A DNA stretch of 64,000 nt, from NCBI GenBank assembly GCA_037126765.1, contig JBBCBC010000030.1, positions 5,242,478 to 5,306,477 of the forward strand, given 5' to 3'. Both the position numbers and the translations under genes were made by a program. The notes beneath the pieces are model-generated. The model was not told the DNA's origin and made no database searches. It was given only the letters and a program-made list of their open reading frames with translations. Positions 9,996 to 22,255 of the stretch are shown piece by piece. The stretch comes from Stenogyne calaminthoides (lineage: Eukaryota > Streptophyta > Magnoliopsida > Lamiales > Lamiaceae). The stretch's first letter is position 1. Each line of letters starts with the position of its first letter.

Positions 9996-12900
9996 TCGTG
10001 TCCTCCACTCTCAATGTCATCATGGGGACTTTTTCATGTACATTTTCAAACCCCCTCAATCTTTTGAGGAAGAACGAACGCCATCATGCCGTTGCTTAAA
10101 AACACGACCACAACAAACACGATTATCTGACAAGAGATGACAATATCAAAGCTGTGGAGTAAAACCACATCTAGATTTACGTAGTAGCACGTTCCCTTAA
10201 CATCATACGCCGGTAATTGTGTGTCCTGCAATCGATTATACGCGTGGGGAAACAATCGAACGAAGCTCATCCCGACATAGAACAAGTGGAGACAAAGCTT
10301 TTAAGTACTCGAACCATTCAAGAGATTCAAAACAATTTGTGGAAGAAGAAACCATCAAGAATCAAACAAAACCAAATCATCCCCAATGTTTATTCATATC
10401 GAGTTCAATAGCAAAGCAAAGCAAGCCACCTGAAACGTACAAAACAAACGAAACAAGCCCGCCCAGATCTCACCAACCCGTTTACCAGTCAAAACTAACT
10501 GGAGCAGACGTGTTGCAACAACAACCACCATAGTGATCAACCTAACTGTTACTTCATTAGCTTCATTCCTACCATCATTCGTAAGTTGTACTCTTTCTGT
10601 GTTAGAGTTTTTACAGACACAGCCGTGATTCAATATCAACGGAATCATGTGCCCTGCAGATAGTACTACAAGCATGAGAATCGAGACGAAAGAGGGTACC
10701 TCAGGATTCCTTTTAACATGGAAGATCTGCATCCCCACGAAGATGCACACGGCGTATTGGATATCAAGATCATCGTGATCTCAAACTGATAGAGCAGAGG
10801 AAATTGGTATATAAAAAGGATAGGAATTTAATATAAATAACACTGAATTTTATTGATAAACGAAAAGAACGAAGAATCCTCAAAAGAGTCCACAAGGAAA
10901 TAAATCCTTGCCATGGAGAAATCTACGCCTGACAAATGACTGCTCAATAATATGATCCAAATATAATAATAATTCTAGAAACCCTCCGGCTTAAATAGAC
11001 TCAAACCCTAACCCTAACTTATGCCCTAAGAAAGAAAGTTCATGACCCATTTATTTATTCTAGACTTAATTAAAAAGACTCTAACAATAAGTAAAAAGCC
11101 CAACTAATACTACTACTAGATAATAAGGAGGTGTATCACAAACTCCATTCTCCATATCGATCTTTTAGCCTCTTCCACGTAATAAGCAACAGATTGGATG
11201 ACCATATCGTTGAAATAAAGAGGATCTGTTTTTGCCGTGTGCTTTTTATGCTTCCCTTGGTAAGACCACCTCTCTTTTATTCAACGGGCGTAGTCAATTT
11301 CCACAAGAATCTCACAGTCCCTTGAAATAATCGAACTCTGGACCGATTTTCTACACCCCACCATACAGAGATGTCCTGTTTCAACATCATACACTCCTTC
11401 AGCTATGATAGAAAAGATTTAAAGATACACTTGGATTTGGGAACCAGCTCGAGTTAAAACTGTTCGAAAGGGTAGATTAAAATTATGTAGCTCATGTTAA
11501 TAGTGGTAATCTTCTCTGCTTCATAAGTAACTTCTTCGATTTTACCATCGGAATCTGGTGCTAATGCACTAACCATATTGCACCCTTGGTAAAATCATTT
11601 CAACACAAAGAGGCGTCGTATGACCCTGAGCAAATTGATCACCTTTGGAGTTTTTCACAGACATATCGAATCTCATATTATAGGAATGCTGGACATCTGG
11701 ATATGTATACCCCTTTGTGTTGAAGATGTTAGAACAAATATCAAAGATCAAACAGAAAAAACGGAGATGTAAAATTCTTAAGGCGTTCTAGACTTCTAGT
11801 ATTAAACTAGAATCAAGAGCAACAATAATAAAAAAGTTCTATGCCCCGCATTTTGAAATGGTATTAGTTGCTTTACTAAAAGGTATTAGTTATTTTTTCA
11901 TTGAACAATATTAGATATGACCAATTGCACGATTACAACGGATGCACCAAGTGTTACTATACTATATAGACACTTCAAAATACCAAATTAATTTACCTTC
12001 TTCTCAGGCTTCATCAAAGGGCACATCGTTTTTGCAGTATCCAATTCTGTGTACTCATATCGTCTCTCCGGAAAGATAACATCGCCATTGTCATCAGAAG
12101 TAGTGATACCAATCTTTCTAAAGTACCCTGAATCATCGACGTTTTTGAGCTCCATAATTGGCCTACAACTCTTGCTTCCTCTCTGATAGTCAATATTGAA
12201 GGGTACCTCAAAGACAGCCTCATTGTACAATCATCTACTGCAGTCCCAAAGTGACTCACTGGATCCAAAATTCGACAGGCAACACCAAACAGTTGATTGC
12301 TCTTATCATCCCACGACGCCTCCCCAATCACCGTCGAATCTATACTAACACTCTGATCATCATAACTGATATTTCTAAAAGTTGCTGTAAACCTCATCTT
12401 TCTCTCGTCATCAGAGCACTCAATTGGACTAAACTGCAGAAACCGCGGCCCGATGAACTCACCACCACCGTTGCCAAGTGGAGAGCAATGCCGATGCTCC
12501 TTGCACCCCGTTTCATACTCCAACTCCATAAACGTCGACCTCCATGCCACCACCGTGTAAAACTTGTCCACCCCCAAGTTGAGAGATTGATATCTTGGAA
12601 CACCAAAATCAATTGAAATCACTTTCGAAACGAGCGAGTATTTATATCCCGGAAGAGGTGAGAAGCTGATTATCGAGATTGGATCGAAGTAGGCCGGATC
12701 ATCAACCGAGCTTACACTCTCCAAACTCCCACTTACAACACTTGTATGTATAGTTTGATTCTTGTCTCCCCCGTAGTTCATCTTAAGGACACCATCATAA
12801 CTGCCCTCAAACTCCCTTAAAGCAGATCCAACCATACAGAGGTTCCTCGAAATCTCCGACCAGAAACCATCAAACGAAAAATACATGATCCCGGCTGGCG

Positions 12901-13292
12901 TTCTCCTGCTCCTTCCACCACCATTGCTGAAGTTTCTTCGAGCATCTTCGTCGACAAGGAACGGGAACTGAATGTACACGGAGCCACTGATCTTGTAGAT
13001 GCCGGGGGCGAAAGTTTTGTAGTAATCTGGCAAGATTTGAAGCGCCAGAGTCTTTAAACCGTAGACAACTTGGTTATCCTGTTTCATTGCTAGAACATTG
13101 TCTCCACCTGTAAGAAAAGTTGTAGTTAGTTCAGGAAAAGAGATTTCGCGAGTGGGAATAAGTTTGGTGGATTCAGGGACTATTGAAGAACAATATTTAG
13201 CATATGACACAACTGCTGATGATGAAAAGGCGGAATGTGGGGAAAATTATGCAAGTGGAAAGAAAGAAGATGTAAGTCCATGAACAAGGCAT
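9982..13292 (-). pseudogene. DUF2921 membrane protein, copy B, disrupted by a solo LTR
   Basis: Paralogue of copy A in the same orientation. The start ATG is at 13292 (MPCSWTYIFFLSTCII); the frame slips in the signal peptide near 13230, after which one open stretch covers 13210-12014 with SFDGFWSEISRNLCMVGSA, YTSVVSGSLESV-like text (HTSVVSGSLESV), AYFDPISIISFSPLPG, HRHCSPLGNGGGEF and LFGVACRILDPVSHFG. A second slip occurs near 12150 at an AAAAAC run, the same place where copy A breaks. Exon 1 ends near 12000 at the same GTAAAT donor; exon 2 starts near 11720 (GYTYPDVQHSYNMRFDMSVK). The solo LTR 10787-11138 lies within the coding sequence after RSIWRMEF. Downstream frames keep SILMLVVLSAGHMIPLILN and FVRLFPHAYN. 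It is almost certainly non-functional. Confidence 0.83.
10787..11138 (-). mobile_element. Solo LTR (352 bp), TG...CA with 5-bp TSD
   Basis: The element runs TGATAGAGC ... GGTGTATCA, with the short terminal inverted repeat TGATA/TATCA and the flanking direct repeat CAAAC (10782-10786 and 11139-11143). Copy A has the unoccupied site CTCAAACTCC near 3930. On the minus strand there is a TATTTAAG promoter-like word and TCAATAAAATTC near the end, as in LTR R/U5 regions. No internal retrotransposon sequence is present, so this is a recombination remnant. Confidence 0.92.
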
Positions 13293-14124
13293 TGCAGCAA
13301 AGCTCAAAATTTGCAGAAGTTGACTTGGAAAGTTGGGACTTTCCATTCTTATGAAGAAGATAGGAGTAGTAATTTTTTATGTAAGAGTTGGAGTATTTTA
13401 TCAAACGCCATGCTACTTTCCGGATGCAGCAATACATTATTGTGAAATATATCAACATGTTGTACTTACATGATTATAATACTCATCACTACGATCCAGA
13501 AGACTAGTTTCTTGATTGTTTTTTATGAATAAATTGTCTTGCGACTTTTATCGAGCACCTGGTAGGCATTGTTTTTTTTAAAATGTTTGGTTCTGTTTAG
13601 CAATTTAGAGCCCGTTTGTTATGATGAATTAAGTCATAATTGATATTATAAATACCACCTGGAGAATAATGTTTGATATTATAAATCTTATCTAGAAGAT
13701 GAGATGTATAATCATATTAAAATGAAAAAATAAAATCTGAGCTTTTTCTAGAAAAAAAAATCAAATATCTACCAAACATTTTTTTCCCTTAATTTTCCTT
13801 TTCTTTTCACACTTTAACAAATGAGCTTTTATTATACCTTGAATAAGGGTGTGTTTTTGAGCCTTTAAAAAAATTTTCGAAGACTTATTTTCAAAATCTA
13901 CGAGAGGAGCTTTAAAAATAAGTGGTTGAAAATTTATTTTAAATGCCTTCAAAACACGCCTCTAAATACAAATGAGTGAGCACTAAATGAACCATTTTAT
14001 ATTCATAGAATATAAAATTTAACATAAGTAGTTATTTTTGTCGTAAAACTGTAAACTAGACGAACTCTTATTTATTTGAAATATAATGATATAAGTTGAT
14101 AATTACAAAGATATCTCCTACTAC

Positions 14125-14335
14125 CTCCATTAGGAATAACTTCTGATCAACTTTTTGGGTATAAAAGATTAAGAAAAATTACTTTATGAGGGGTAGTAAG
14201 TGTGTATGAGGGTAATAAGTGTGTGTTGTAAGGTTATAAGTGGAAGAAAGATGTCCAAAAAATGGGTATGCAAAATTTTTATAATGCACCAAAAAAGTTT
14301 AAATGTCTTTAAGTTTTTACAGACGGAGGGAATAT
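14125..14335. mobile_element. Stowaway-like MITE, degenerate
   Basis: It begins CTACCTCCATTAGGAATAAC and ends GACGGAGGGAATATAT. The right end matches the Stowaway terminus CTCCCTCCGTC read as complement; the left end is diverged. The interior is AT-rich without frames. Confidence 0.45.
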
Positions 14336-14589
14336 ATATTAAAGGCGAATCACCCTCAATTCATATGGTGATTTAATTTTAAATTTTTGAATTTATGTAG
14401 AAGTTATTTGGCTGATATTATTATTAGTTTTAATTTTTTTATTTCACTCATTCATTTATTTAATTTTGATATTTACCTTCCAATTATCTCTTATCTATTA
14501 ATTATGAATCACCCTCAATTTATGTGGTTGATATATTTAAAATACTTCATCTTCAAAATATATATATATTAATTTATAATCCCGAATCC

Positions 14590-14800
14590 CTATAAAAAGC
14601 GTCTTTTTACTTTTATTATCGAAAAGTGATGAATTGTTTATTAGTATTTCAAATGATAAAATGATTTTTAAATATGGGTATTATAGATCTATCTCTCATA
14701 TATTAAATGCATCTTTAAAAATTATTTTATCATTTCAAATACTAATAAAAACTCGCTTTAAGTAAAAACACGCTAAAAACAAAGAACGTCTTGGCGTTTT
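14590..14800. repeat. Inverted-repeat element, family I (copy 2 of 3)
   Basis: Arms TTTATTAGTATTTCAAATGA and TCATTTCAAATACTAATAAA are perfect complements. Outer words AAAAAGCGTC and GAACGTCTT also pair loosely. It shares ATTATAGATCTA with the 20260 copy. Confidence 0.6.
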
Positions 14801-15712
14801 TGATTTTGAGGTAGTACATACTTCATAATTTATAAATTTATACCCATCTTATTCTTTTTAAATATCACCAAGCATGTAACCCAATGTTTTATATTTAAAT
14901 TAAAAATAATTTTATATTATTTAAATTAAAAAAAATTTAAATATTTAATTAATTTGATTAATTCAATTATAGACGTAATTTTTTTTCTAATATTATATGT
15001 GTATTTTTCATTCATTTTTATTATAAATTACTATCTCTCATTCTTCTTAATATCTTTTTAGTCTTTTAAAATATTTATATAATCATTGGGTATTTATAAA
15101 ATAATGATGGGTGAAAAATATCAAACGATATTTATTATATATGAAATAATGTATAAAACGAAATGAGTATGATACATCTAATTTTAATGAGATGAAGTAA
15201 TTTTAGAATATGAAATGAATGAATATATGCACTAATAATATTAAAAATATAAAATTATACTTGTAATTAAATTAATTAAATATTTAAGTTGAAATTAATA
15301 AAAAATTATTTTAAATCACCGTAATATCTTTGGGTTACGTGCTAATTAGTTTATAAATATAATGAGACGGATCCATAAATAAAACTTCTAATACAAATTA
15401 ACACTAATCACTTTTATAATATTAAATTATAAATTTTTATAATACATTTTATTGTGAGGCAAATCATAGTCAAGCTTTGTCTCACAGTCAAGCGTGCGAC
15501 ACATACTATGAATAAGTTACCGGATGAATATCCGTGAATTTGTTTACACGTGGCCACATGTAAGTATTTGCAAATAAATAATTCGAAAAGTAAAAAACGA
15601 AAAGAATCCAACATAGAATATTAACTAAGCTCAAGAGACACGCTTTCAAAAGAGCAGCAAATCTCATCTCAGTGCTGAATTTCCCTCTGGTTTTATTTGG
15701 GGAGAATTCCAA

Positions 15713-18700
15713 ATGTCGATCTGTTCATTTTTCAAATTCTAGCTCATCCAAGACCTGGATTATTCACGGCGTCGTCGCCGCGGCGGCTGCTGCGGCGGCG
15801 ATCGGTGCCACTACCCTACTTATCTCGTCGATCTGGCAAATTCCGGCCGAATAGTCGGAATTATACCCGCCCGGTTTGCTTCATCTCGCTTCCAAGGAAA
15901 ACCCCTTGTCAACATCCTTGGCAAGCCCATGATCCAGGTGTTTTCTGCTTTCTCTTTCGTTATTTAATTCGGAAATTGAATTCTATCTAAATTTGAATTT
16001 GCTTTTAATTCTTTTTATTTACTATTAGTTCCTGGATTGCTAGTATAGACTGCTGTTTAGCTTTCCCCTAGATACGAGATTTCGTATTCAATTTGTGATG
16101 AAAATAAATTAGGAGACTAGCTGATGTAAAGTGTGATTGCTTATTATTGATATGATTGATTACAGAGAACATGGGAAAGGGCGAAAAATGGCTGCTTCAT
16201 TGGATCATGTTGGTAAACTTCTAACTTAAATTCATCAAATTCTGTATGAATGTAGACTTATAGAGTTATATATTTTATGTATGGTTTTGGTTTTTAACGG
16301 TTTCTGATGGTGCTCTACTATTCATACAGTTGTGGCGACAGATGATTATAAGATTGCTGAATGCTGTTAAGGATTTGAATTCACCCGATGTTGTATTGAC
16401 ATCATCTTGTCGAAATGGTATGATGTGTTTACATGTTCTGCATTATTCAAGAATCTTTTAACTTTTATTTATTTATTTTGGTGTTATATTTTGGAATTAA
16501 TGTAGGCACTGAGCGCTGTAATGAAGCACTTCAAAAGCTTGAAAAAGCAGTATGATGTTGTTGTCAATATTCAGGGGACAAACCACTCATAGAACCTGAA
16601 ATAATAGATGGTATCGTCAAGGCCCTGCAGGTAAGATTGTCTAGTTTTTTTTTATTTTTAATGTGGGGTAACACCGTGAATTGGTGCACAAATAATGTTG
16701 TTCAATAAAACAACCAGTGTTCAATGAAAACAACTAATACTAACCAAGTAATACCTTTTGGTAAAAATACTAGTACCATTTAAAAAATGCATTTGAGTTG
16801 CACAATACAACCGATTGCATAGATGTATTTGCCTTTCTCGTGATTTGAATGATACTGGTTACATTTGGATGCTAATTGCTAGCTTTATTACAATAAAGAT
16901 GAGTTAAAAGGCTGCATCCATTGAAGAATTTACTTCATATTCAGTAACTTGATTATTACTATAAACATTTATGGCTTCAGTAGGATGGAATCTGCGTTCT
17001 ACTAAATCTTTTGCGATATTTATATACTTTTATCAAAATAATAAATTTGAAATTTGTACTTCTTATGGTCATTTTGCCATCATGCTAGTTGATATGCACT
17101 CAACCATGCTACGAGTATGATATCACTGAGCATATGCTTTGAGTATATTAGTGTGATAGTTTGTTGATAATTTATAGTCTTCTAAAGGAGTTCCCAAAAG
17201 GTGCGCCTTTTTGCTATTTATACCTGAGGTTTTACTGCATAATGATGGAGTTGCTTAAGTAAAGTATAGATAATAAGATTGAAAATTAGCATTTAATATT
17301 GATGTGAAATTCCATAGGGTCTATTTGTTAGGTTGCACTATTTGAGTTTTGGATTGCAAATCAAACATAACAAATCCATTGGTGTTGGACTTGTTAAATC
17401 TTATCGTGGATTTGGAATCCTAAACTTCCATTTTCTGTTAATTTTTGGAGTAACTTCTATAGAAAATCCTAAATCCTTTTCTCCAATCCTCTCCTCGTCA
17501 AAATCCTAAAAATATTTACCTTAGTTAGGAACTTAAAACAAACTTAGTGCTGCAATTATCTAGCATGGGAAACCACTGTGGAGCAGAATTCCTTCTCCTA
17601 ATCTGCGCTACAGGTGAGGATGAAGCGCGGTACTGGTCATCATGTGTTTTTTCCTTTTTTCCCTTTCATGATTACTTTATGTAATTTGTATTCTTTTGAA
17701 ATCCTTATAAAATAACAACTAGCAATGACATACCTAAGGATTAGTAAGGTAAGCCAATGTGGCTCATGAGAATTTGAGTTACTTAATTATAAACTTTTAA
17801 TTATTTATTGAGGTGTATTTTTGTTATAGACTTGGTTTCTTGAAACTCATAACATTCAGGATAAATACTGCATTCCATCTGAAACATACACAACATTGAG
17901 TGCAGTGACACACATACTCAATTTTGTTGATATGAGAGATCTTTATATGCAGACACACATACACACATAGCATAATTTTTTTTGTTGATATGCAGGCTGC
18001 TCCAGATGCAGTGTTCAGCACTGCAGTTACTTCCCTTGAAGCCTGAAGATGCTTTTGACCGAATAGCGTGTAAAATCGTAGTGGATAATCATGGCTACAC
18101 AATTTATTTCTCAAGAGGACTCATACCGCTCAACAAGTAATGCTCTATGTTATACCTCTCTAGCTAAGTAATGTCTCTCTCTCATTACTCGTCGTTGATT
18201 CTGTTAAATCTGATTGATTCTGTTGAATGCAGGTCTGGGAAAGTCAATCCCCAATTTCCATATTTACTTCATCTAGGGATTCAGGTAGTGTAGATATCTT
18301 TATGTACTTGCTATAAATTTATTTATCAGATTATAATGACCAAATTATAATATATGCACAGAGTTACGATGCAAAGTTTCTGAAAATATACCCAGAGCTG
18401 CCACCAACTCCAAGGTAACTGGAAGAAAGATCTGGAACAGCTCAAAGTTCTTGAAAATGGATACAAGATGAAGGTGCCTATTAATATTTTTTTTTTCTTG
18501 TATGGAGACCGTGTGACTTGTTCAAGATGCCATTCCAAATATTACTGTTTATTTAGTGACCCTATATGCCTAATAAGGTTGCTTTCTTGTATTCTGTGAT
18601 CCTGTTTAAATTCTAACATGTGACCTTTAGTATGATGAGAACTCCTTAATCACTGTTTTGTATCTATTCATTCACACATGTATTTATAGGCGGCATAAGT

Positions 18701-18824
18701 AAGTAAAATTTCTTGTTTCCTTTGCGTTTAGGTGATAAAAGTTGACCATGAATGCCATGGTGTTGATGTTCCAGAAGATGTAGAAAAGATTGAGCATTAT
18801 ATGCAGCAAAGGAACTTGTGTTAG
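15713..18824 (+). CDS. KDSB: CMP-Kdo synthetase (3-deoxy-manno-octulosonate cytidylyltransferase)
   Basis: It activates Kdo with CTP to CMP-Kdo, the donor for the Kdo residue of pectic rhamnogalacturonan II; plant forms are membrane-anchored, reported in mitochondria. Eight exons fit: 15713-15937, 16166-16212, 16330-16417, 16506-16630, 17996-18136, 18233-18284, 18362-18473, 18732-18824, all with GT-AG borders. The start ATGTCGATCTGT gives MSIC, followed by a Ser-rich stretch and an Ala-rich anchor (WIIHGVVAAAAAAAAIGA). Readable motifs are IIPARFASSRFQGKPLV, KPMIQ, VVATDD, GTERCNEAL, YDVVVNIQG, PLIEPEIIDGIVKALQ, APDAVFSTAVTSL, YFSRGLIP and VNPQFPYLLHLGIQSYD; the stop is TAG 18822. Expected length is about 290 residues. 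Single-base slips occur in exon 1, exon 2 (AAAAATGG), exon 3, exon 4 (twice, including GGGGAC lacking one G), exon 5 (TTGAAGCC) and exon 7. Introns identify it as plant, not bacterial contamination. Confidence 0.93.
16650..16810. repeat. Dispersed GGTATTAGTTGTTT-type repeat in a KDSB intron
   Basis: It contains AACAACTAATACTAACCAAG, AATACCTTTTGGT and CACAATACAACCGATTGCA, related to tracts in DUF2921 introns and the last callose synthase intron. It lies in the long KDSB intron 4 (16631-17995). Confidence 0.4.
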
Positions 18825-20259
18825 CTGTATAATGGAGACGAACTCATTGAAATCCGAAGTCTTTGAACTGATAACCTCCCTTCTGTGAACAATGGTCTCT
18901 CTCTCCCTTTCTCAAAGCAAGCTTTTGTAAAGTTGTACATTTTTGCATCTATAGGAGTCAAGTGGAATACCCCACCATGATAGCAGAATATAAAGCTGTT
19001 TTATTAATTTATTATTTAATTTAGATATCCGGTTTTGCCCGACCAATGATTTGTCTCTTTTACATTTTTATTATGTACGAGCAATCTACATGTAATTGCA
19101 ATTTATTCACAATAGGGGCGAACATTTGTCTCAGCATACATTATCACTTCACCATTTTGATGGGTAAATAATTCAAATTTGTTTCAATAAAGTAGTTCGA
19201 TTTTCTTCCAATAGTTTTTGTTTTTATTCAGAACAATATTTCTTGTTTTACTAAACAATATTAGTAAAATAAGTTTTAACGGTTTTCACTAATAATATTA
19301 ATTGTTTCTATTAAAACAATATTAGGTTGCAATTAAAGTAAGTGTTGGTTGACATTGAGATGAGATTGGTTCCTTTTGAGACATTTTATTTTATTATAGA
19401 CAAAAAGCTAGTGTGAATCAGGAGTTCGAGGTAACTTTATTTTTTTAATATCAACTGTAATGAGCAAAAATTATCATTTTTTTTTAAAAATAAAATATTT
19501 TTAAATGATAATCGTATTTGTGCATAATAGTGGTATAATTAAATGTATCTGTGGGTTCATAGGAGTATTACTCTTTATCATCCCCTATATTACTAATAGA
19601 GAGTTCGTTTTGATGAAGTCATTATCTGCTTGTGGTTAATTTGGATGATGTGTCATTTTGGGGTTAATTTTGGATGAGTTATCACATTTTGTTGTATTGA
19701 TGTGTCATTTTTCAATTGGTTTATAGTTAATATGTAACGTTAAGTATGACATTTTAATGTGTAATTTAATTAAAAGAAATTGCAATAACTAAGGTTTGAA
19801 CCTTGCACCTCTTACATCATATTTATGCCTAATTGCACTAAACCCACTAAACTATAATTGAAATTGTATCTAAATCACTTAACTATTTTTTGTTGCACTA
19901 AACTATATAAACTATTATTTTATTACATTTAAACCAATTTTAACTAATTTTTCGCCAATTTTTATTCGATTTTATACATACATGTCTTACCATTTTTTAA
20001 AAAGACATTTTCAATTAATTTTATATACTACACACAATTTTTTTTCCCCCATACTACAAAATCGACGGTTTACTATTTTGTTTTCAATTCTAAACTTTTT
20101 TTAAGTCCAAGAAATATTTAAAAAATACTTAAATTTAAGTTAAGATTAAATGAATCAATTACTGAATATGTAATTTGACACAATAATTTTATTTAATAAC
20201 TATTTAAGCAAGTATACTAATATAAACACTAAATAATTATTAATTCTTTTCTCGTCTCT

Positions 20260-20460
20260 AAAAAAAATCGGCATGTACCTTTATTATCGAAATTTTTATG
20301 AAATGAAGTTTTATTAAGATTTCAAATGATAAAAGAATTTTAAGGAGGATTATAGATCTACCTCTTCTTTTATACGCGTCTTTTAAAATTATTTTATCAT
20401 TTTAAATACTAATAAAAATTCGCTTTTAAAAACACGCGAAAAACAAGAACATCTTTGCTT
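20260..20460. repeat. Inverted-repeat element, family I (copy 3 of 3)
   Basis: Arms TTTATTAAGATTTCAAATGA and TTATCATTTTAAATACTAAT pair, with ATTATAGATCTACCTCT between them as in the 14590 copy. The ends carry CGCTTTTAAAAACACGCG. Confidence 0.55.
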
Positions 20461-20629
20461 TTTATGGAATGGATAATAGATTTAATATATTTATGCACAT
20501 AATTATATTTTTTATGAAATTTATCCTATTTACCCCATTGTCAATTAAATTAAATAAGACTAATTCAATTTTTAATTTGATAATTATGCACTTAAACTCT
20601 AACCCTAAACAATGAACCTTTCGTCATAT

Positions 20630-20895
20630 ACTCCTCCGTCCCAATCTTCGTGGGATTACGATTGCTCATAAGCATTTTGAACATAATGATATAAAGTGAT
20701 AAAGTGGTAGGAGAGAAAAGAGTTTTATTAATATTTTATATGATAAAGTGATAAAAGTGAAAAGCAATTGAGGGTAGAAAAGCCATATTTATTAATATTT
20801 TTATGTGAGCAAATGATAAAAGAATAAAAGTACAAGTAAAGAATTTTACTATAAAAGATTAGAGATAAAAAAAGTGGGTCTTTTATCATAAAAGA
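20630..20895. mobile_element. Stowaway-like MITE
   Basis: Begins ACTCCTCCGTCCCAATCTT and ends AAAGATTGGAGGAGTTTA, which pair. The body has repeated GTGATAAAGTGATAAA / TTTATTAATATTTTAT words that recur at 36987-37245. No frame. Confidence 0.65.
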
Positions 20896-21214
20896 TTGGA
20901 GGAGTTTAGGAATATGAAATTTCTACGGTTTGGGTCCGGTCGAAAAAAAAAAAAAAAACCTAAACCGAAATTAAAAGTTAAAAAGAAAAACTGAAATTGA
21001 AAAAAAAAAAAGTAAAAAATAACTCCTTGGGGTTAAATTACACCAAATTAATTTGGTGTAAATGATCGACAGGAAAATTTGTCATTTTTATTGTTAAATA
21101 TACTACATATTATAAATAATTTTTTTAATTAAAAACACGTGAACAGACACTAAACTAGTATTATTATTTATAATTACCAGTAAAAAAAAAACAGATAATT
21201 TTCCCCCCAAAAAA

Positions 21215-22013
21215 GGCGCAAGTTATTAGCACCCCATTATTAGGAAATACACCGTTAGAACACCACCCCCCCCTCATGAAAAATATCCTAATCTCTTTTT
21301 CCTCCACTGCACGCCGCCGTTTGCATTTCTTTTCTCCTCCTTTCTTTTTTTTTCTTCTTCCACCCCCTGCCCCCCAACTCTAGCCAGCACCGGCCGCCCC
21401 ACCCCCCGCCATTCTCTCGCCTTCCCCTCTCGCTCTCCATCCACCCCCGCCCGCCTACCCCTGTCCAACCTCGAGGTCAGTTCCCTCCATCCTGTCAGAT
21501 TCAATTTTAAAAAAAAAAAAAATTCTCCTACCTCTTCTGAACCAATTTTCGCAGGTTTTTTTGTTCGTTTTTGTTTTCTTCATATTTTCGAAAAAAAGCA
21601 TTAAAAAATTTTTGGTTTTTTTCTAAAAAGTATTTTTTTCGTTTTTTCCCTAAAAACATTTGGGTTTTTTTTTAAAAAAAATTCATAATGTTATACTTGA
21701 ACCTCTGAAAATAACTAACTTTCATTTTTTTTCTTGATTTTGGTAATTAAATTCTAAAATATTTAGTTTAGTTGGATTTTTTTAACAGATTTGAAAACAA
21801 ATCTGTATTAATTTGGTCTTGATCTTAATGAATTGATACTCTATTTTTTTTGTTCCGCATCGAGCAAGGTTTTTCAATTATTGGGGGTGTATGCGTTCTG
21901 GACCCAAGAGGCAGCAATAAGGGTTAATTTGTCATTTCGTCTATGTTCTAAAATAATAAAATTAGTTGGGTGGTGCATTTCCCAAAAGAGTGGGTGCTAA
22001 TAACCTGAGCCCC
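21215..22013. mobile_element. ~800-bp TIR element with C-rich insert, ending near the thioredoxin gene
   Basis: Left end GGCGCAAGTTATTAGCACCC and right end as complement GGGGCTCAGGTTATTAGCAC pair and continue (GGAAATACACC / GGGAAATGCACC). The flanks are A-runs, so a target duplication cannot be judged. The left interior (21260-21490) is strongly C-rich (CACCCCCTGCCCCCC, CCGCCCGCCTACCCC) in an otherwise AT-rich region, followed by T-rich sequence. It may be a MULE-like element carrying captured GC-rich DNA; no known protein was recognised. Its right end is about 240 bp upstream of the thioredoxin ATG. Confidence 0.6.
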
Positions 22014-22255
22014 ATAAAAAAGGGTAACTGGGCCAATAATGTTTGGAGCAAGCCCAATTCAGAGAGAAATTAGGTCCAACGGCTATGTGGCCCACGTGAT
22101 CCATGTGAAACTACACCTCATCCATTCATTCCCAGAAACAAATCCCCAAATCCAAACAAACTTGGCGCTACCACACTTTCTCCATTCCATTTACAGTTAT
22201 CCAGCATCACACGCACACACTCACTCATTCTGTGTGATTCTTCGTTTCTCTCGCC

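Larger units (their letters stand above)
9690..13570. repeat. Segmental duplication, right unit (DUF2921 copy B and flanks)
   Basis: Head-to-tail duplicate of 2461-6405. It differs by having the solo LTR at 10787-11138 and a short insertion at about 9882-9995, and by lacking the 452-bp TIR element of copy A. Flanking sequence diverges beyond the GGCATTG near 13570. Confidence 0.85.
13571..15712. other. Intergenic upstream of KDSB, AT-rich with MITEs
   Basis: No gene was recognised. Two small elements are present (14125-14335 and 14590-14800). The rest to 15400 is very AT-rich. Bases about 15620-15712 would be the KDSB 5' leader. Confidence 0.5.
18825..21214. other. Intergenic between KDSB and thioredoxin, AT-rich
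   Basis: Up to about 19020 is the likely KDSB 3' UTR. AACAATATT words of both orientations occur at 19220-19330 (a small inverted repeat). Elements at 20260-20460 and 20630-20895 are listed separately. No gene was recognised. Confidence 0.5.

Noticed and set aside
10990..11025. Interstitial telomere-like AAACCCTAACCCTAACTT
   Set aside because: Only two units, inside the solo LTR; a short chance motif rather than a telomeric tract.
15713..18824. Bacterial contamination suspected because CMP-Kdo synthetase is a bacterial pathway enzyme
   Set aside because: The gene has eight exons with plant splice sites and an N-terminal anchor as in plant KDSB.
21274..21504. Arg/Glu-rich minus-strand frame as a gene
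   Set aside because: It is the shadow of a C/T-rich tract inside a TIR element; low complexity and no homology.
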